Assembly: GCA_046295175.1 (NCBI GenBank)
Contig: JBKBNY010000010.1
Span: 62,001-126,000 of the forward strand
Source: JALOLV01 sp046295175
Lineage (GTDB): Bacteria > Bacteroidota > Bacteroidia > Cytophagales > Spirosomataceae
DNA length: 64,000 bases
Direction: 5' to 3'
Under the pieces are notes generated by a model. The model ran no database searches. It saw nothing but the letters and a program-made list of their open reading frames with translations, and was not told where the DNA came from. This document shows positions 52,581 to 60,819 of this stretch, piece after piece (position 1 is the first letter of the stretch; each line of letters begins with the position of its first letter). The position numbers and the translations under genes were made by a program.

Positions 52581-53711
52581 CTACAATCTCTGCATCAATT
52601 GCTTAACCATTACGTTTTTCCATTCGTAGAATGTACCGTCCAGAATCTTCTCGCGAGCCTGACCCGCAAGCCACAAATAGAAGGTCAGATTATGTACTGA
52701 TGCAATCTGAGCCGCCAGCATTTCTTCGCATTTTACCAAATGTCGCAGATACGCCTTTGTGTAGAAAGTACTTGCGTAGCCACCCAAAGTTTCATCTATC
52801 GGGCTGTAATCATCCTTCCACTTTTCGTTTTTAATATTAATGATTCCTTGGGTCGTAAACAACATTCCGTTGCGAGCATTGCGGGTTGGCATCACACAAT
52901 CGAACATATCAACTCCCAAAGCGATTGATTCCAAGATGTTTTCGGGCGTGCCTACTCCCATCAGGTAGCGAGGCTTATCTTTGGGCAAAATATCGTTTAC
53001 GTAGTCTATTGTTTCGTACATTTTTTCGGCAGGTTCGCCCACAGCAAGCCCTCCGATGGCGTTTCCTTCACGGTTTTGCTCGGCAATAAACTCAGCCGAC
53101 TGGATTCGCAAATCTTTATAGACACTCCCCTGCACAATCGGGAAGAGCGTCTGCGAATACCCGTATTTACCTTCGGTACTATCAAATCTATAAATACAAC
53201 GCTTGAGCCAGCGGTGGGTCATGTCCATAGATTTTTTGGCGTAATCATAATCGCACGGATACGGTGCACATTCATCAAAAGCCATAATAATATCGGCCCC
53301 AATGACTCGCTGAATATCCATTACGTTTTCGGGTGTGAATAAATGCCTCGAACCATCAATGTGCGACTGAAACTTCACGCCTTCTTCGGTAATCTTACGA
53401 ATATCTTTTAGTGAGAATACCTGATAACCACCACTATCGGTCAGAATCGGGCCGCTCCATCCATTAAATTTATGTAATCCACCTGCTTTTTCTAAAATCT
53501 CTAATCCCGGACGCAAATAAAGGTGATATGTATTACCCAAAATGATTTGGGCTTTGATGTCGTTTGTCAACTCTCTCTGATGCACCGCCTTGACCGTACC
53601 AGCCGTGCCAACGGGCATAAAAATCGGGGTCAGAATCTCGCCGTGGTCGGTTGTAATCTTACCTGCACGGGCTTTTGAGCTACTGTCTGTTTTCTGTAAT
53701 TCGTATTTCAT
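52581..53711 (-). CDS. tgt: tRNA-guanine transglycosylase
   Basis: Exchanges guanine 34 of Asp, Asn, His and Tyr tRNAs for preQ1 in queuosine synthesis. The 376-residue protein has the catalytic Asp92 (LTDSGGYQV), the nucleophile Asp271 (DMFDCVMPTRNARNG), and GGLAVGEP. The bacterial zinc-site cysteines (CxCxxC) are not found: residues 306-316 read IDETLGGYAST where E. coli has the ligands, while the downstream YLRHL is kept. I recall the same loss in Bacteroides Tgt, so it looks like a lineage feature. Tandem tRNA-Asn genes in the window are substrates. Confidence 0.94.
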   Translation of the reverse strand: MKYELQKTDSSSKARAGKITTDHGEILTPIFMPVGTAGTVKAVHQRELTNDIKAQIILGNTYHLYLRPGLEILEKAGGLHKFNGWSGPILTDSGGYQVFSLKDIRKITEEGVKFQSHIDGSRHLFTPENVMDIQRVIGADIIMAFDECAPYPCDYDYAKKSMDMTHRWLKRCIYRFDSTEGKYGYSQTLFPIVQGSVYKDLRIQSAEFIAEQNREGNAIGGLAVGEPAEKMYETIDYVNDILPKDKPRYLMGVGTPENILESIALGVDMFDCVMPTRNARNGMLFTTQGIINIKNEKWKDDYSPIDETLGGYASTFYTKAYLRHLVKCEEMLAAQIASVHNLTFYLWLAGQAREKILDGTFYEWKNVMVKQLMQRL

Positions 53712-53789
53712 AGTGCAAAAGAACCATCATTTTAAATATTTTGAAAGATTATGAACTTGTTTTTTAGGTATTCTACTTTAAAAAGATTG

Positions 53790-53797
53790 TATATTTG
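53790..53797 (+). promoter_or_regulatory. -7 box of GT2 gene
   Basis: TATATTTG, exact consensus followed by CACC, 32 bp before the GTG start. The expected -33 position has only a T-rich stretch. Confidence 0.5.
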
Positions 53798-53829
53798 CAC
53801 CGATTTTTCACCTAAACTCCCGACAAATA

Positions 53830-55047
53830 GTGCTTTGGCAATATATTTTACCTATAATTTTCTTTTTGGCTGTTGGCATTCAATTAATTTTTATTTTGGG
53901 AATTTTCACCAAATTGCTCTATCACAACGACCACGAACCCAATATTGAAAGTAAAAACACAAAAAAACCGGGGGTGTCGATTGTAGTGGCAGCTTGGAAT
54001 GAACTCGAAAATCTCAAAGAGTTATTGCCAATACTCGAAGCTCAAGAATACGACAATTTTGAGATAATTGTAGCCGACGACCGCTCTTACGACGGCACGT
54101 ACGACTATCTTTTATTTAATGATGGTGGCTATTCAAAAGTAATTTTTGTTAGGATTTCGGATGTACCGACTCACTTTACGGCCAAAAAATATGCCGTAAC
54201 GATGGGTATCAAAAAAGCAACTAAAGAGATTATCCTACTGACCGATGCCGATTGCCGCCCAACGAGCAGTATGTGGTTGGCTCAGATGGTTGAGCAATTG
54301 ACACAAGGTAAAGATATTGTTTTGGGCTTTTCGCCGTATCAATACCACGAAGGCGGACTTAACGCCCTCATCAGATACGAAACTTTTCAGACAGCTTTAC
54401 AGTATTTTTCGTTTGCACTCAGTAAGATTCCGTATATGGGAGTCGGTCGCAACCTGATGTACCGCAAAGAATTATTCTGGGCCTCGAATGGTTTTGCGAG
54501 TCACCTCGAACTTCTGGGCGGTGATGATGATTTATTTGTCAATCAAGCTTCAAACAAAGAAAATGTAGCAATTTGTATTAGTCCAGAAGCACACACGATT
54601 TCAGAACCAAAGAAAACGTGGAACGAATGGATAACCCAAAAACGCCGCCATCTTTCGGTTGGAAAACGTTACAAGTTCAGAGATAAATTTCTACTCGGTA
54701 TCTTAGCATTGAGTCATGTGCTGTGCTGGTTTTTCTGGCTTCCTGTGTTTTTTATTAAGCCCGATTGGTTTGAAACGCCAGATTGGGCGAGGATTCCGAC
54801 CCATTGGCTCGACCAATATAACCTCGAAGATTTATACATTTACAACGACTGGATGCGACTCATCACGTTGGTATTCTTCGGTTGGTTATTAATCAGATGG
54901 ATAGTCTTGGCAAGGGCTAATCGTAAACTCAATCTGACGATTAATTCATGGAAAATCCCATACTACGATTTTCTCTATGCAGGATATTACATCATTTTTG
55001 GCGTAATCACGTTATTCTCAAATCCGAAAAAAATTAAGTGGAGGTAA
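53830..55047 (+). CDS. membrane-bound family 2 glycosyltransferase
   Basis: Processive-type or lipid-linked sugar transferase. The 405-residue protein starts at GTG (no ATG in range). It has one N-terminal membrane helix (about residues 4-30), a GT-A domain (about 45-280) with SIVVAAWNELENLKELLP, IVADDRSYDG, LLTDADCRPTSSMW and a Q/RxxRW-like region WITQKRRHLSVGKRYK. Two or three C-terminal helices end at about 400. It is a family found near cell-wall genes in Bacteroidota. Followed by rsmG after an inverted repeat. Confidence 0.88.
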   Translation: MLWQYILPIIFFLAVGIQLIFILGIFTKLLYHNDHEPNIESKNTKKPGVSIVVAAWNELENLKELLPILEAQEYDNFEIIVADDRSYDGTYDYLLFNDGGYSKVIFVRISDVPTHFTAKKYAVTMGIKKATKEIILLTDADCRPTSSMWLAQMVEQLTQGKDIVLGFSPYQYHEGGLNALIRYETFQTALQYFSFALSKIPYMGVGRNLMYRKELFWASNGFASHLELLGGDDDLFVNQASNKENVAICISPEAHTISEPKKTWNEWITQKRRHLSVGKRYKFRDKFLLGILALSHVLCWFFWLPVFFIKPDWFETPDWARIPTHWLDQYNLEDLYIYNDWMRLITLVFFGWLLIRWIVLARANRKLNLTINSWKIPYYDFLYAGYYIIFGVITLFSNPKKIKWR

Positions 55048-55052
55048 CCCCT

Positions 55053-55120
55053 AACCCCTGAAAGGGAATGGTTACTATAAAAATTTTAATATCACATCAA
55101 AAAACACCCCTTTAGGGGCT
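55053..55120. repeat. imperfect inverted repeat before rsmG
   Basis: AACCCCTGAAAGGG (55053-55066) and CCCCTTTAGGGGCT (55107-55120) pair imperfectly across a 40-nt AT-rich loop. It fills the 79-bp gap between the GT2 gene and rsmG. Confidence 0.5.
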
Positions 55121-55126
55121 GGGAGT

Positions 55127-55753
55127 ATGATTATCGAAAAATATTTTCCAGAATTAACCAAACAGCAAAGAGAGCAATTTGGGGCTTTGCAAGAGCTTTA
55201 TGAACACTGGAATGCCCAAATAAACGTGGTTTCGAGGCAAGATATGGAGAATCTGTATGTGAAACACGTGCTGCATTCGCTGGGCATAGCAAAAGTTATC
55301 AATTTTAAGGCTGGAACCGAGATTTTGGATGTAGGTACGGGCGGAGGTTTTCCGGGTATTCCATTGGCCATAATGTTTCCGTTGTGCGATTTCCATTTGG
55401 TAGATTCTATCGGTAAAAAAATAAAAGTCGTCAGTGAGGTATCGCAAGCACTCGGACTCAAAAATGTAAAAGCACAACACGAGAGAGTCGAAAACCTCGA
55501 CCGAGATTATGATTTTATCGTGAGCCGTGCCGTAACTCGCATCAAGCCTTTTTATGGCTGGATTCAAGATAAATTCACCAAAAATTCGTTTAATAGCTTA
55601 AAGAATGGCATTTTGTATCTGAAAGGTGGAGATTTAAACGGCGATTTGGGCGAAGAACTCAAAGAACTCGGCAAAAAGTACCGCAGTTACGAATTATCGG
55701 ATTATTTTGAAGAGGAATTCTTCGAGACAAAAAAAGTGATATATATTCCTTAA
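55127..55753 (+). CDS. rsmG: 16S rRNA (guanine-527-N7)-methyltransferase RsmG
   Basis: SAM-dependent methyltransferase for G527 of 16S rRNA (GidB). The 208-residue protein has an N-terminal helical section, then the SAM loop ILDVGTGGGFPGIPLAI (about residues 66-82), the acidic second motif HLVDSIGKK, and the substrate-side FIVSRAVTRI and LYLKGGDL. Full length. It lies between an unrelated glycosyltransferase and a small PH-like gene, away from gidA. Confidence 0.95.
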   Translation: MIIEKYFPELTKQQREQFGALQELYEHWNAQINVVSRQDMENLYVKHVLHSLGIAKVINFKAGTEILDVGTGGGFPGIPLAIMFPLCDFHLVDSIGKKIKVVSEVSQALGLKNVKAQHERVENLDRDYDFIVSRAVTRIKPFYGWIQDKFTKNSFNSLKNGILYLKGGDLNGDLGEELKELGKKYRSYELSDYFEEEFFETKKVIYIP

Positions 55754-55857
55754 TAAAATAAGAGTTTCAAAGTTTAAAGTTCAAGAGTTCAAAAGCAATA
55801 TTATGAACATTGAAGGTTACGTACCCCGCTTGAAAATTAAACATTAACAATAAAACC

Positions 55858-56142
55858 ATGAACGAACGTTTCACAGCAAGTACACTCAAAAACCCGCTTT
55901 TCCCAGACGAAGTAACCTTCGGCGAAAAAGGTGTAACATTCAAGATTCGTAAAGCCCTTAGTGCCAGCGAGAATTTTGTATTCTACAACGACATCGCAGG
56001 TGTTGAAATTGATAGCGGAATCTTCTTTGCAACAATACGTATCAAGGCCCGTGCAAGAGAACACGAAATCGTTATCAATAATTTTAATAAGGGCGACGCC
56101 AAGAAAATAAAGCAATTGATTTTGGAACGTGCCCACAATTAA
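55858..56142 (+). CDS. small PH-domain-like protein, unknown function
   Basis: A 94-residue soluble protein with mostly beta character (VTFGEKGVTFKIRKAL, FYNDIAGVEIDSGIFFATIRI) and a C-terminal helix (KGDAKKIKQLILERA). This is the shape of a bacterial PH-like fold, with no catalytic residues visible. Function unknown. Upstream gap 55754-55857 carries AGTTTCAAAGTTT-type repeats like those between mreB and mreC. The tRNA promoter starts 28 bp after its stop. Confidence 0.75.
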   Translation: MNERFTASTLKNPLFPDEVTFGEKGVTFKIRKALSASENFVFYNDIAGVEIDSGIFFATIRIKARAREHEIVINNFNKGDAKKIKQLILERAHN

Positions 56143-56170
56143 AAAAAAGTAATTTTTTTTTGAGTACGCA

Positions 56171-56201
56171 TTGCACGGTATTTCAAAAAGCATTACTTTT
56201 G
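56171..56201 (+). promoter_or_regulatory. promoter of tRNA-Asn genes (TTG-N20-TACTTTTG)
   Basis: TTG 56171-56173 and TACTTTTG 56194-56201 match the Bacteroidota consensus. First tRNA begins at 56234. Confidence 0.75.
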
Positions 56202-56233
56202 CACCCACAATTCGGAACAACACCGAAAAACAC

Positions 56234-56307
56234 TCCCGAATAGCTCAGTCGGTTAGAGCATCTGACTGTTAATCAGAGGGTCGCTGGTTCGAGCCCAGCT
56301 TCGGGAG
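56234..56307 (+). tRNA. tRNA-Asn (GTT), copy 1
   Basis: Full 74-nt cloverleaf: acceptor TCCCGAA/TTCGGGA, D arm GCTCAGTCGGTTAGAGC, anticodon stem TCTGA/TCAGA around loop CTGTTAA with anticodon GTT, T arm GCTGGTTCGAGCCCAGC, discriminator G. The 3' CCA is not encoded. Confidence 0.97.
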
Positions 56308-56345
56308 CTGAAATCGAAAATTTCAATAGTTGTTACGAATTGTAT

Positions 56346-56419
56346 TCCGAAATAGCTCAGTCGGTTAGAGCATCTGACTGTTAATCAGAGGGTCGCTGGT
56401 TCGAGCCCAGCTTTCGGAG
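56346..56419 (+). tRNA. tRNA-Asn (GTT), copy 2
   Basis: Identical to copy 1 from the D arm to the T arm, but the acceptor stem is TCCGAAA/TTTCGGA, with both sides changed so that pairing is kept. It is 38 bp behind copy 1. An apparent mobile element starts just downstream. Confidence 0.97.
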
Positions 56420-56442
56420 CTTTTAAACTATATTTTTTGGCT

Positions 56443-56485
56443 AAAAGCCTGATAATTAAGCAATTATCAGGCTTTTCTTTTTTAT
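56443..56485 (+). terminator. strong terminator of the tRNA-Asn unit
   Basis: AAAAGCCTGATAATT and AATTATCAGGCTTTT form a perfect 15-bp stem (loop AAGC), followed by TCTTTTTT. It separates the tRNAs from the restriction-modification genes. Confidence 0.95.
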
Positions 56486-56640
56486 GGTCTTTTCTATCTG
56501 TACTTTTTAGTGTGTTTAAAATTTTTACATTCCAAAATATTTTTAACTTCAAATAAATATTTTTTCAATTACACAGTAACCTTTAAAGTGTGCTAAAAAC
56601 AATTAAAATTAGCTACACACCCCAAACAACCCTCTCAATT

Positions 56641-58884
56641 ATGGAACTGATTAAAGAAGGAATCGAAAAAGGTATTATCAAGTTTGATGAAACTCAAAAA
56701 TTTATAACTTATACTTTTCAGAATAAAAAAAGAAATTGGTCAAACCCCGAAGAAAAAGTACAAGCAGAAGCATTTTGTAAATTAGTCCTTTTTTATGGCT
56801 ATTCTGAAAAACGAATCCGTTTGTATGAACCTATAAAAATGGGAAGTACCGAAAAAGAAGCTGATTTAATAGTTTATTCTGACGATGAATTGACACAGCC
56901 TTACATTGTTGTTGAGTGTAAAAATGAAGATGTTACCGAACTTGAATTTCAAGAAGCAGTAAAACAGGCATTTAGTTATGCTTTTGCATTGGCTGGTACA
57001 ACAAAGTTTATTTGGGTAACAAAAGGTAATAAAGAGGAATTTTACATTTTTGATAAAGAAAAAAGTAGTAAAGAAACCATACCTGATTTATTGGCTTTTG
57101 GACAAAATGAAGCCCAAAAGTACCGTTTTGCAAAAGGTGCATATTATTTAGAAAAAATTAAAGGGGCAGACGTAAAAGTAAAGGCTACTGAGCTTCAAGC
57201 TACCTCAGAAGCCGAACTAACAAGGCTCTTCAAACAAGCCCATGATGCACTTTGGGCAGGTGGTGAACTAAACCCTTCACAGGCATTTGACGAATTGGAT
57301 AAATTAGTTTTTTGTAAAGTTTGGGATGAACGCTATACAAAAAAAGGAGAACCATATCAGTTTCAAGTAATCAAAGAAAAACCCGAAGAGCTAAAAGAAC
57401 GTATCCTGAAGCTCTATGAGAAAGGTAAAGAAAAAGACAAAGAAGTTTTTAATAAACCGCTTGAACTTTCGGCTGAAAGGATTAAAGTAATTGTTGAGTA
57501 TTTTCAAAAAGTCAGTTTTTCGGAAACCGACCTCGATAGTAAGGGTAAAGCCTTTGAAACCTTTTTAGGTTCGTATTTTAGAGGGAATTTTGGACAGTAC
57601 TTTACACCTCGAAATGTTGTTAAGTTTTCGGTGGAAGTGTTACCCATGAACTACGAAAGCAAAGTACTTGATACAAGTTGCGGTTCGGGTGGTTTCTTGC
57701 TTTACTGTTTAGATAAAATCAGAAAACAAGCCGATAAACTTTATGACTTGAATAATCCAAAAGAAGCCATTGAGCATTACAACCATTGGCACGGATTTGC
57801 CGAAAAGAATCTTTTTGGAATTGAGATTTCAGACCAAATCAGTAGGGTTGCCAAAATGAATATGATTATCCATGATGACGGTCATACAAACGTAGTACAA
57901 TTTGATGGGCTTTTTCCGATAGAATACATTGCAAAAACAACAGGAAACAAAGGTTTTGCGGCTGATAGCTTCGATTTTATTGTTACTAATCCGCCTTTTG
58001 GCTCTATTGTGAAGCAATCCGAAAAGTCGTATATGAAAGTAGAACAATCAACTGCACCATATTACGATTTTTCATTAAAAGATATAAATTGGATTGATAA
58101 ACAACTAAAACCAAACCACTTACTCACAGGCCGAGAGAACCAAGCAACCGAGATACTTTTTATTGAGCAATGCCATAAGTTTCTGAAAGCAGGTGGATAT
58201 TTGGCAGTTGTTATACCTGACGGTATTCTGACAAATAGCTCTATGGCTTATGTACGTGAAGGTATCGAAGAAAAATTCAGGATTGTTGGGGTTGTGAGTT
58301 TGCCACAAACTGCATTTACGCACACAGGGGCAGGTGTTAAGAGTTCGGTTATGTTTCTAAAAAAACACACACCCGAAACAACCCTAAAAATAAAACAACT
58401 TAAAGAGCAATTAGCCAAAGAAATAGCCCAAGAACGAAAACTAAAAGTAAGTATTGATAAATGGAACGCTGAGAAAAAAGCCATACAAAACCAACTCAAA
58501 AAAGAAACTAACGAAGATGTTAAAGAGATTGGAAACCGAAAAATTGAAGAGCTAAACGAAAAGATAAACGGATTTTTGGAAGACCTGACCGAACTCTATG
58601 AAACCCAAAAACAAAGCCGACTTAACGACTACCCTATTTTTATGGCAATAGCCGAAAACATAGGCTACGATGCCACAGGCAAAAGTTCTGATAAATTATT
58701 ATTAAGTGAAGAAAAGGGGAATAATATATTTCGTGAAGTTAGGGAGAATGATTTATTTGTTTATGAAGTAATTAAAGAAAATCAAAAAGAAATTGTTAAT
58801 ATAATACCCAATACAGGTATAGCAGGTGAACTCAAACGCTTCATTGAAGCTATAGAAGCAGGTACAGATTCTTTTTTCGCCTAA
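56641..58884 (+). CDS. restriction-modification protein: PD-(D/E)XK nuclease fused to N6-adenine methylase
   Basis: Single chain with cutting and methylating parts. From ATG 56641 it is 747 residues; a GTG at 56590 would add 17. The N-terminal HsdR-N-like domain (about 1-170) has Asp75 (EADLIV) and Glu92-x-Lys94 (VVECKNE), an intact PD-(D/E)XK core. A helical linker follows, then the N6-methylase domain with GQYFTPRNVV (about 318), the SAM motif DTSCGSGGFLL (about 344) and the catalytic NPPF (about 450). A coiled coil covers about 585-665. No separate hsdR is seen. The C-terminus ends DSFFA at a slippery site; the specificity gene follows in the -1 frame. Subtype best described as type I-like or IIG/IIL-like. 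Confidence 0.9.
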   Translation: MELIKEGIEKGIIKFDETQKFITYTFQNKKRNWSNPEEKVQAEAFCKLVLFYGYSEKRIRLYEPIKMGSTEKEADLIVYSDDELTQPYIVVECKNEDVTELEFQEAVKQAFSYAFALAGTTKFIWVTKGNKEEFYIFDKEKSSKETIPDLLAFGQNEAQKYRFAKGAYYLEKIKGADVKVKATELQATSEAELTRLFKQAHDALWAGGELNPSQAFDELDKLVFCKVWDERYTKKGEPYQFQVIKEKPEELKERILKLYEKGKEKDKEVFNKPLELSAERIKVIVEYFQKVSFSETDLDSKGKAFETFLGSYFRGNFGQYFTPRNVVKFSVEVLPMNYESKVLDTSCGSGGFLLYCLDKIRKQADKLYDLNNPKEAIEHYNHWHGFAEKNLFGIEISDQISRVAKMNMIIHDDGHTNVVQFDGLFPIEYIAKTTGNKGFAADSFDFIVTNPPFGSIVKQSEKSYMKVEQSTAPYYDFSLKDINWIDKQLKPNHLLTGRENQATEILFIEQCHKFLKAGGYLAVVIPDGILTNSSMAYVREGIEEKFRIVGVVSLPQTAFTHTGAGVKSSVMFLKKHTPETTLKIKQLKEQLAKEIAQERKLKVSIDKWNAEKKAIQNQLKKETNEDVKEIGNRKIEELNEKINGFLEDLTELYETQKQSRLNDYPIFMAIAENIGYDATGKSSDKLLLSEEKGNNIFREVRENDLFVYEVIKENQKEIVNIIPNTGIAGELKRFIEAIEAGTDSFFA

Positions 58885-58928
58885 GCCCTTCGATTGAAAC
58901 TAAAAACATTTTTATTCTTTTGAAGGGC
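58872..58928 (+). promoter_or_regulatory. candidate programmed -1 frameshift signal
   Basis: In the methylase frame the bases read T TTT TTC GCC TAA (58872-58884). TTTTTTC is a standard X-XXY-YYZ slippery heptamer. After a 6-nt spacer comes a stem GCCCTTC (58885-58891) / GAAGGGC (58922-58928), extendable by a G-U and an A-U pair, with a loop of about 30 nt. A -1 slip leaves the stop TAA out of frame and continues as RLSPSIETKNIFIL into the specificity subunit frame. Confidence 0.55.
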
Positions 58929-60314
58929 GATACATTTGATAGAATTGACCCACTTTATTATAAAAAATCAGATAGTTTAAACATTGTAAATTTATCTAAA
59001 TATCCAAAAACAAAATTATCCACTGTTACAGATTTATTAAGAGGTAGGTTTTCTCATAGACCAAGAAATGAACCACGTTTTTACGATGGAAAATATCCAT
59101 TTATTCAAACAGGTGATATTGTGAAAGCAAGCAATGAGGGTAGTGAAATAGAATACACACAAACACTAAATGAAGAAGGTCTAAAAGTAAGTAAACTATT
59201 CAATCCCCCTACTCTTGTAATAACGATTGCAGCAAATATTGGAGATACCGCAATTTTAAATTATCCAGCTTGTTTTCCTGATAGTTTGGTTACAATAAAA
59301 CCTAAAAACGAAAATTTAAGAATTGATTATTTGAATATTTACTTTAAATATTTGAAAAACTACTTAAATGAAATTGCTCCCCAAGCAGCACAAAAAAACT
59401 TAAACATTCAACAATTATCCCCAACTCCTATAATTATTCCACCGCTTGAAATTCAGAACCAAATCGTTGAAAAGTATAACCAAGCCGTTGAAGCCAAACG
59501 CCAAAAAGAAGCCGAAGCCAAAGCACATTTGGCAAGTATAGATGGTTATTTATTGGATAAATTAGGCATCATTTTACCTCAAACTACTGAAAATCCTAAG
59601 TTTTATTATTCTAAATTTAGTAAGGTTGTAGGGAGAAGATTTGACCCTAAACCATATTTACCTTCAAATTATGAATTGAAAGAGTCAATTAAAAAATCTA
59701 AATACCCTATTAAACCCTTAAAAGCACTTATCACTCAATCAGTTGCAGGAGATTGGGGGATTGATGAAGCTCAAGATGGTTTTGAGGAAAGATTAGTAAT
59801 CAGAGCAACTGAATTTGATAATTTTTATAATCTTAATCTTGAAAATGATAGGGTCAAATATCGGTTTATAAATCAAACAAAACTCTCAAAAATGGATTTA
59901 CAAACTGACGATTTATTAATAGAAAAATCAGGTGGTAGTGAAAATCAACCTGTTGGTAGAATTGCAATCATAACAAACGATTTAACGCAAAATTATAAAT
60001 TAGCTTATTCTAACTTCATTCATAAAATCAGAATTATACACAATGTTTCAGCAGAATTTATATATTTCTATTTAAAAACCATTCATAATATAAAAATTAC
60101 AGACTTGATGCAAAGCCAAACGAACGGAATTAGAAATTTGATAATGCACGAATACCTTTCTATTCCTGTAAGTTTACCACCTATCGAAATACAAAACGAA
60201 ATAGCCGAGCATATCAGAGTAATCAGAGAGAAAGCCAAAGCCTTAGAAAACGAAGCCAAAGAGCTATTAGAAACAGCAAAAGCAGAGGTAGAACGAATGA
60301 TATTGGGAGAATAA
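58920..60314 (+). CDS. hsdS: type I-like restriction specificity subunit (HsdS), no ATG start
   Basis: DNA-recognition subunit with two target-recognition domains (about 30-185 and 255-410 of 464) and two helical spacers (QNQIVEKYNQAVEAKRQKEA near 190 and QNEIAEHIRVIREKAKALEN near the end). Read alone, the first possible start is TTG 58920; no ATG or GTG lies in frame upstream. The frame is open back to 58848, into the methylase gene. The upstream codons read KNIFIL before LKGDTFDRIDPLYY. This mirrors FYYSKFSKVVGRRFDPKPYL at the start of the second half. The TTG start would thus cut off a conserved strand, so translation by frameshift from the methylase is plausible; TTG initiation is the alternative. 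Confidence 0.88.
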   Translation: MKGDTFDRIDPLYYKKSDSLNIVNLSKYPKTKLSTVTDLLRGRFSHRPRNEPRFYDGKYPFIQTGDIVKASNEGSEIEYTQTLNEEGLKVSKLFNPPTLVITIAANIGDTAILNYPACFPDSLVTIKPKNENLRIDYLNIYFKYLKNYLNEIAPQAAQKNLNIQQLSPTPIIIPPLEIQNQIVEKYNQAVEAKRQKEAEAKAHLASIDGYLLDKLGIILPQTTENPKFYYSKFSKVVGRRFDPKPYLPSNYELKESIKKSKYPIKPLKALITQSVAGDWGIDEAQDGFEERLVIRATEFDNFYNLNLENDRVKYRFINQTKLSKMDLQTDDLLIEKSGGSENQPVGRIAIITNDLTQNYKLAYSNFIHKIRIIHNVSAEFIYFYLKTIHNIKITDLMQSQTNGIRNLIMHEYLSIPVSLPPIEIQNEIAEHIRVIREKAKALENEAKELLETAKAEVERMILGE

Positions 60315-60319
60315 ACCAA

Positions 60320-60357
60320 AAAGCCATAGAGAAAAACCCTATGGCTTTATTTTATTT
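60320..60357. terminator. two-way terminator between hsdS and zinc-ribbon gene
   Basis: AAAGCCATAG (60321-60330) and CTATGGCTTT (60340-60349) form a 10-bp stem followed by ATTTTATTT. It serves both convergent genes. Confidence 0.88.
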
Positions 60358-60753
60358 GGCTTCACGGTTTAATAAAACTGTAAATTCTCCGTTTAGATAG
60401 CGTTCTCTAAAATCTTGATATGCTTTGCTATTCTTCACTAAATCCCAAGCCTGATTTTCGTTGTAATGGCTCGAAACAAAGTTGTCAATTTCTGATATGG
60501 TAGCCGATTGTTTTAGCTTATTTCTAAGAAAGAAAAACATCATAATATCTAAATCATCCCCCTTATAAATTTGGCTTTCGTGCCATTCTTCAAAATAGAA
60601 CACCAAAGCCCCACTTTCTTGGGTTGTTCCAATTTTAAAAGTCGCTCTTTGATAATGAGCATTCTGTTTGCAAGTCTTAGAGCAATATAAAGCATCTATC
60701 CTTTTTGCCTGAAATGTTTTACTACATTGTTGGCATTTTTTCTTATTATTCAT
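60352..60753 (-). CDS. zinc-ribbon-containing protein of mobile element, unknown function
   Basis: A 133-residue protein with an N-terminal zinc-ribbon-like knuckle pair (CQQCSKTF and ALYCSKTCKQNAHY, Cys at about residues 8, 11, 24 and 28). The ligand set Cys2...Cys2 is that of small DNA- or RNA-binding ribbons. The remaining 100 residues are helical and charged without recognised family. It is the last gene of the minus-strand module in the element. Could be a regulator or an accessory replication protein. Low certainty of function. Confidence 0.7.
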   Translation of the reverse strand: MNNKKKCQQCSKTFQAKRIDALYCSKTCKQNAHYQRATFKIGTTQESGALVFYFEEWHESQIYKGDDLDIMMFFFLRNKLKQSATISEIDNFVSSHYNENQAWDLVKNSKAYQDFRERYLNGEFTVLLNREAK

Positions 60754-60819
60754 ATAATAAAGTCATATTTTAAGTTAAAAAAAAGTATTAAAATTTGTCA
60801 GATAACCATTAATCGGTTT

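Noticed and set aside
52581..53711. Tgt zinc-site loss as a damaged gene
   Set aside because: The frame is full length with intact catalytic residues, and the same change is recalled in Bacteroides, so it is a lineage form.
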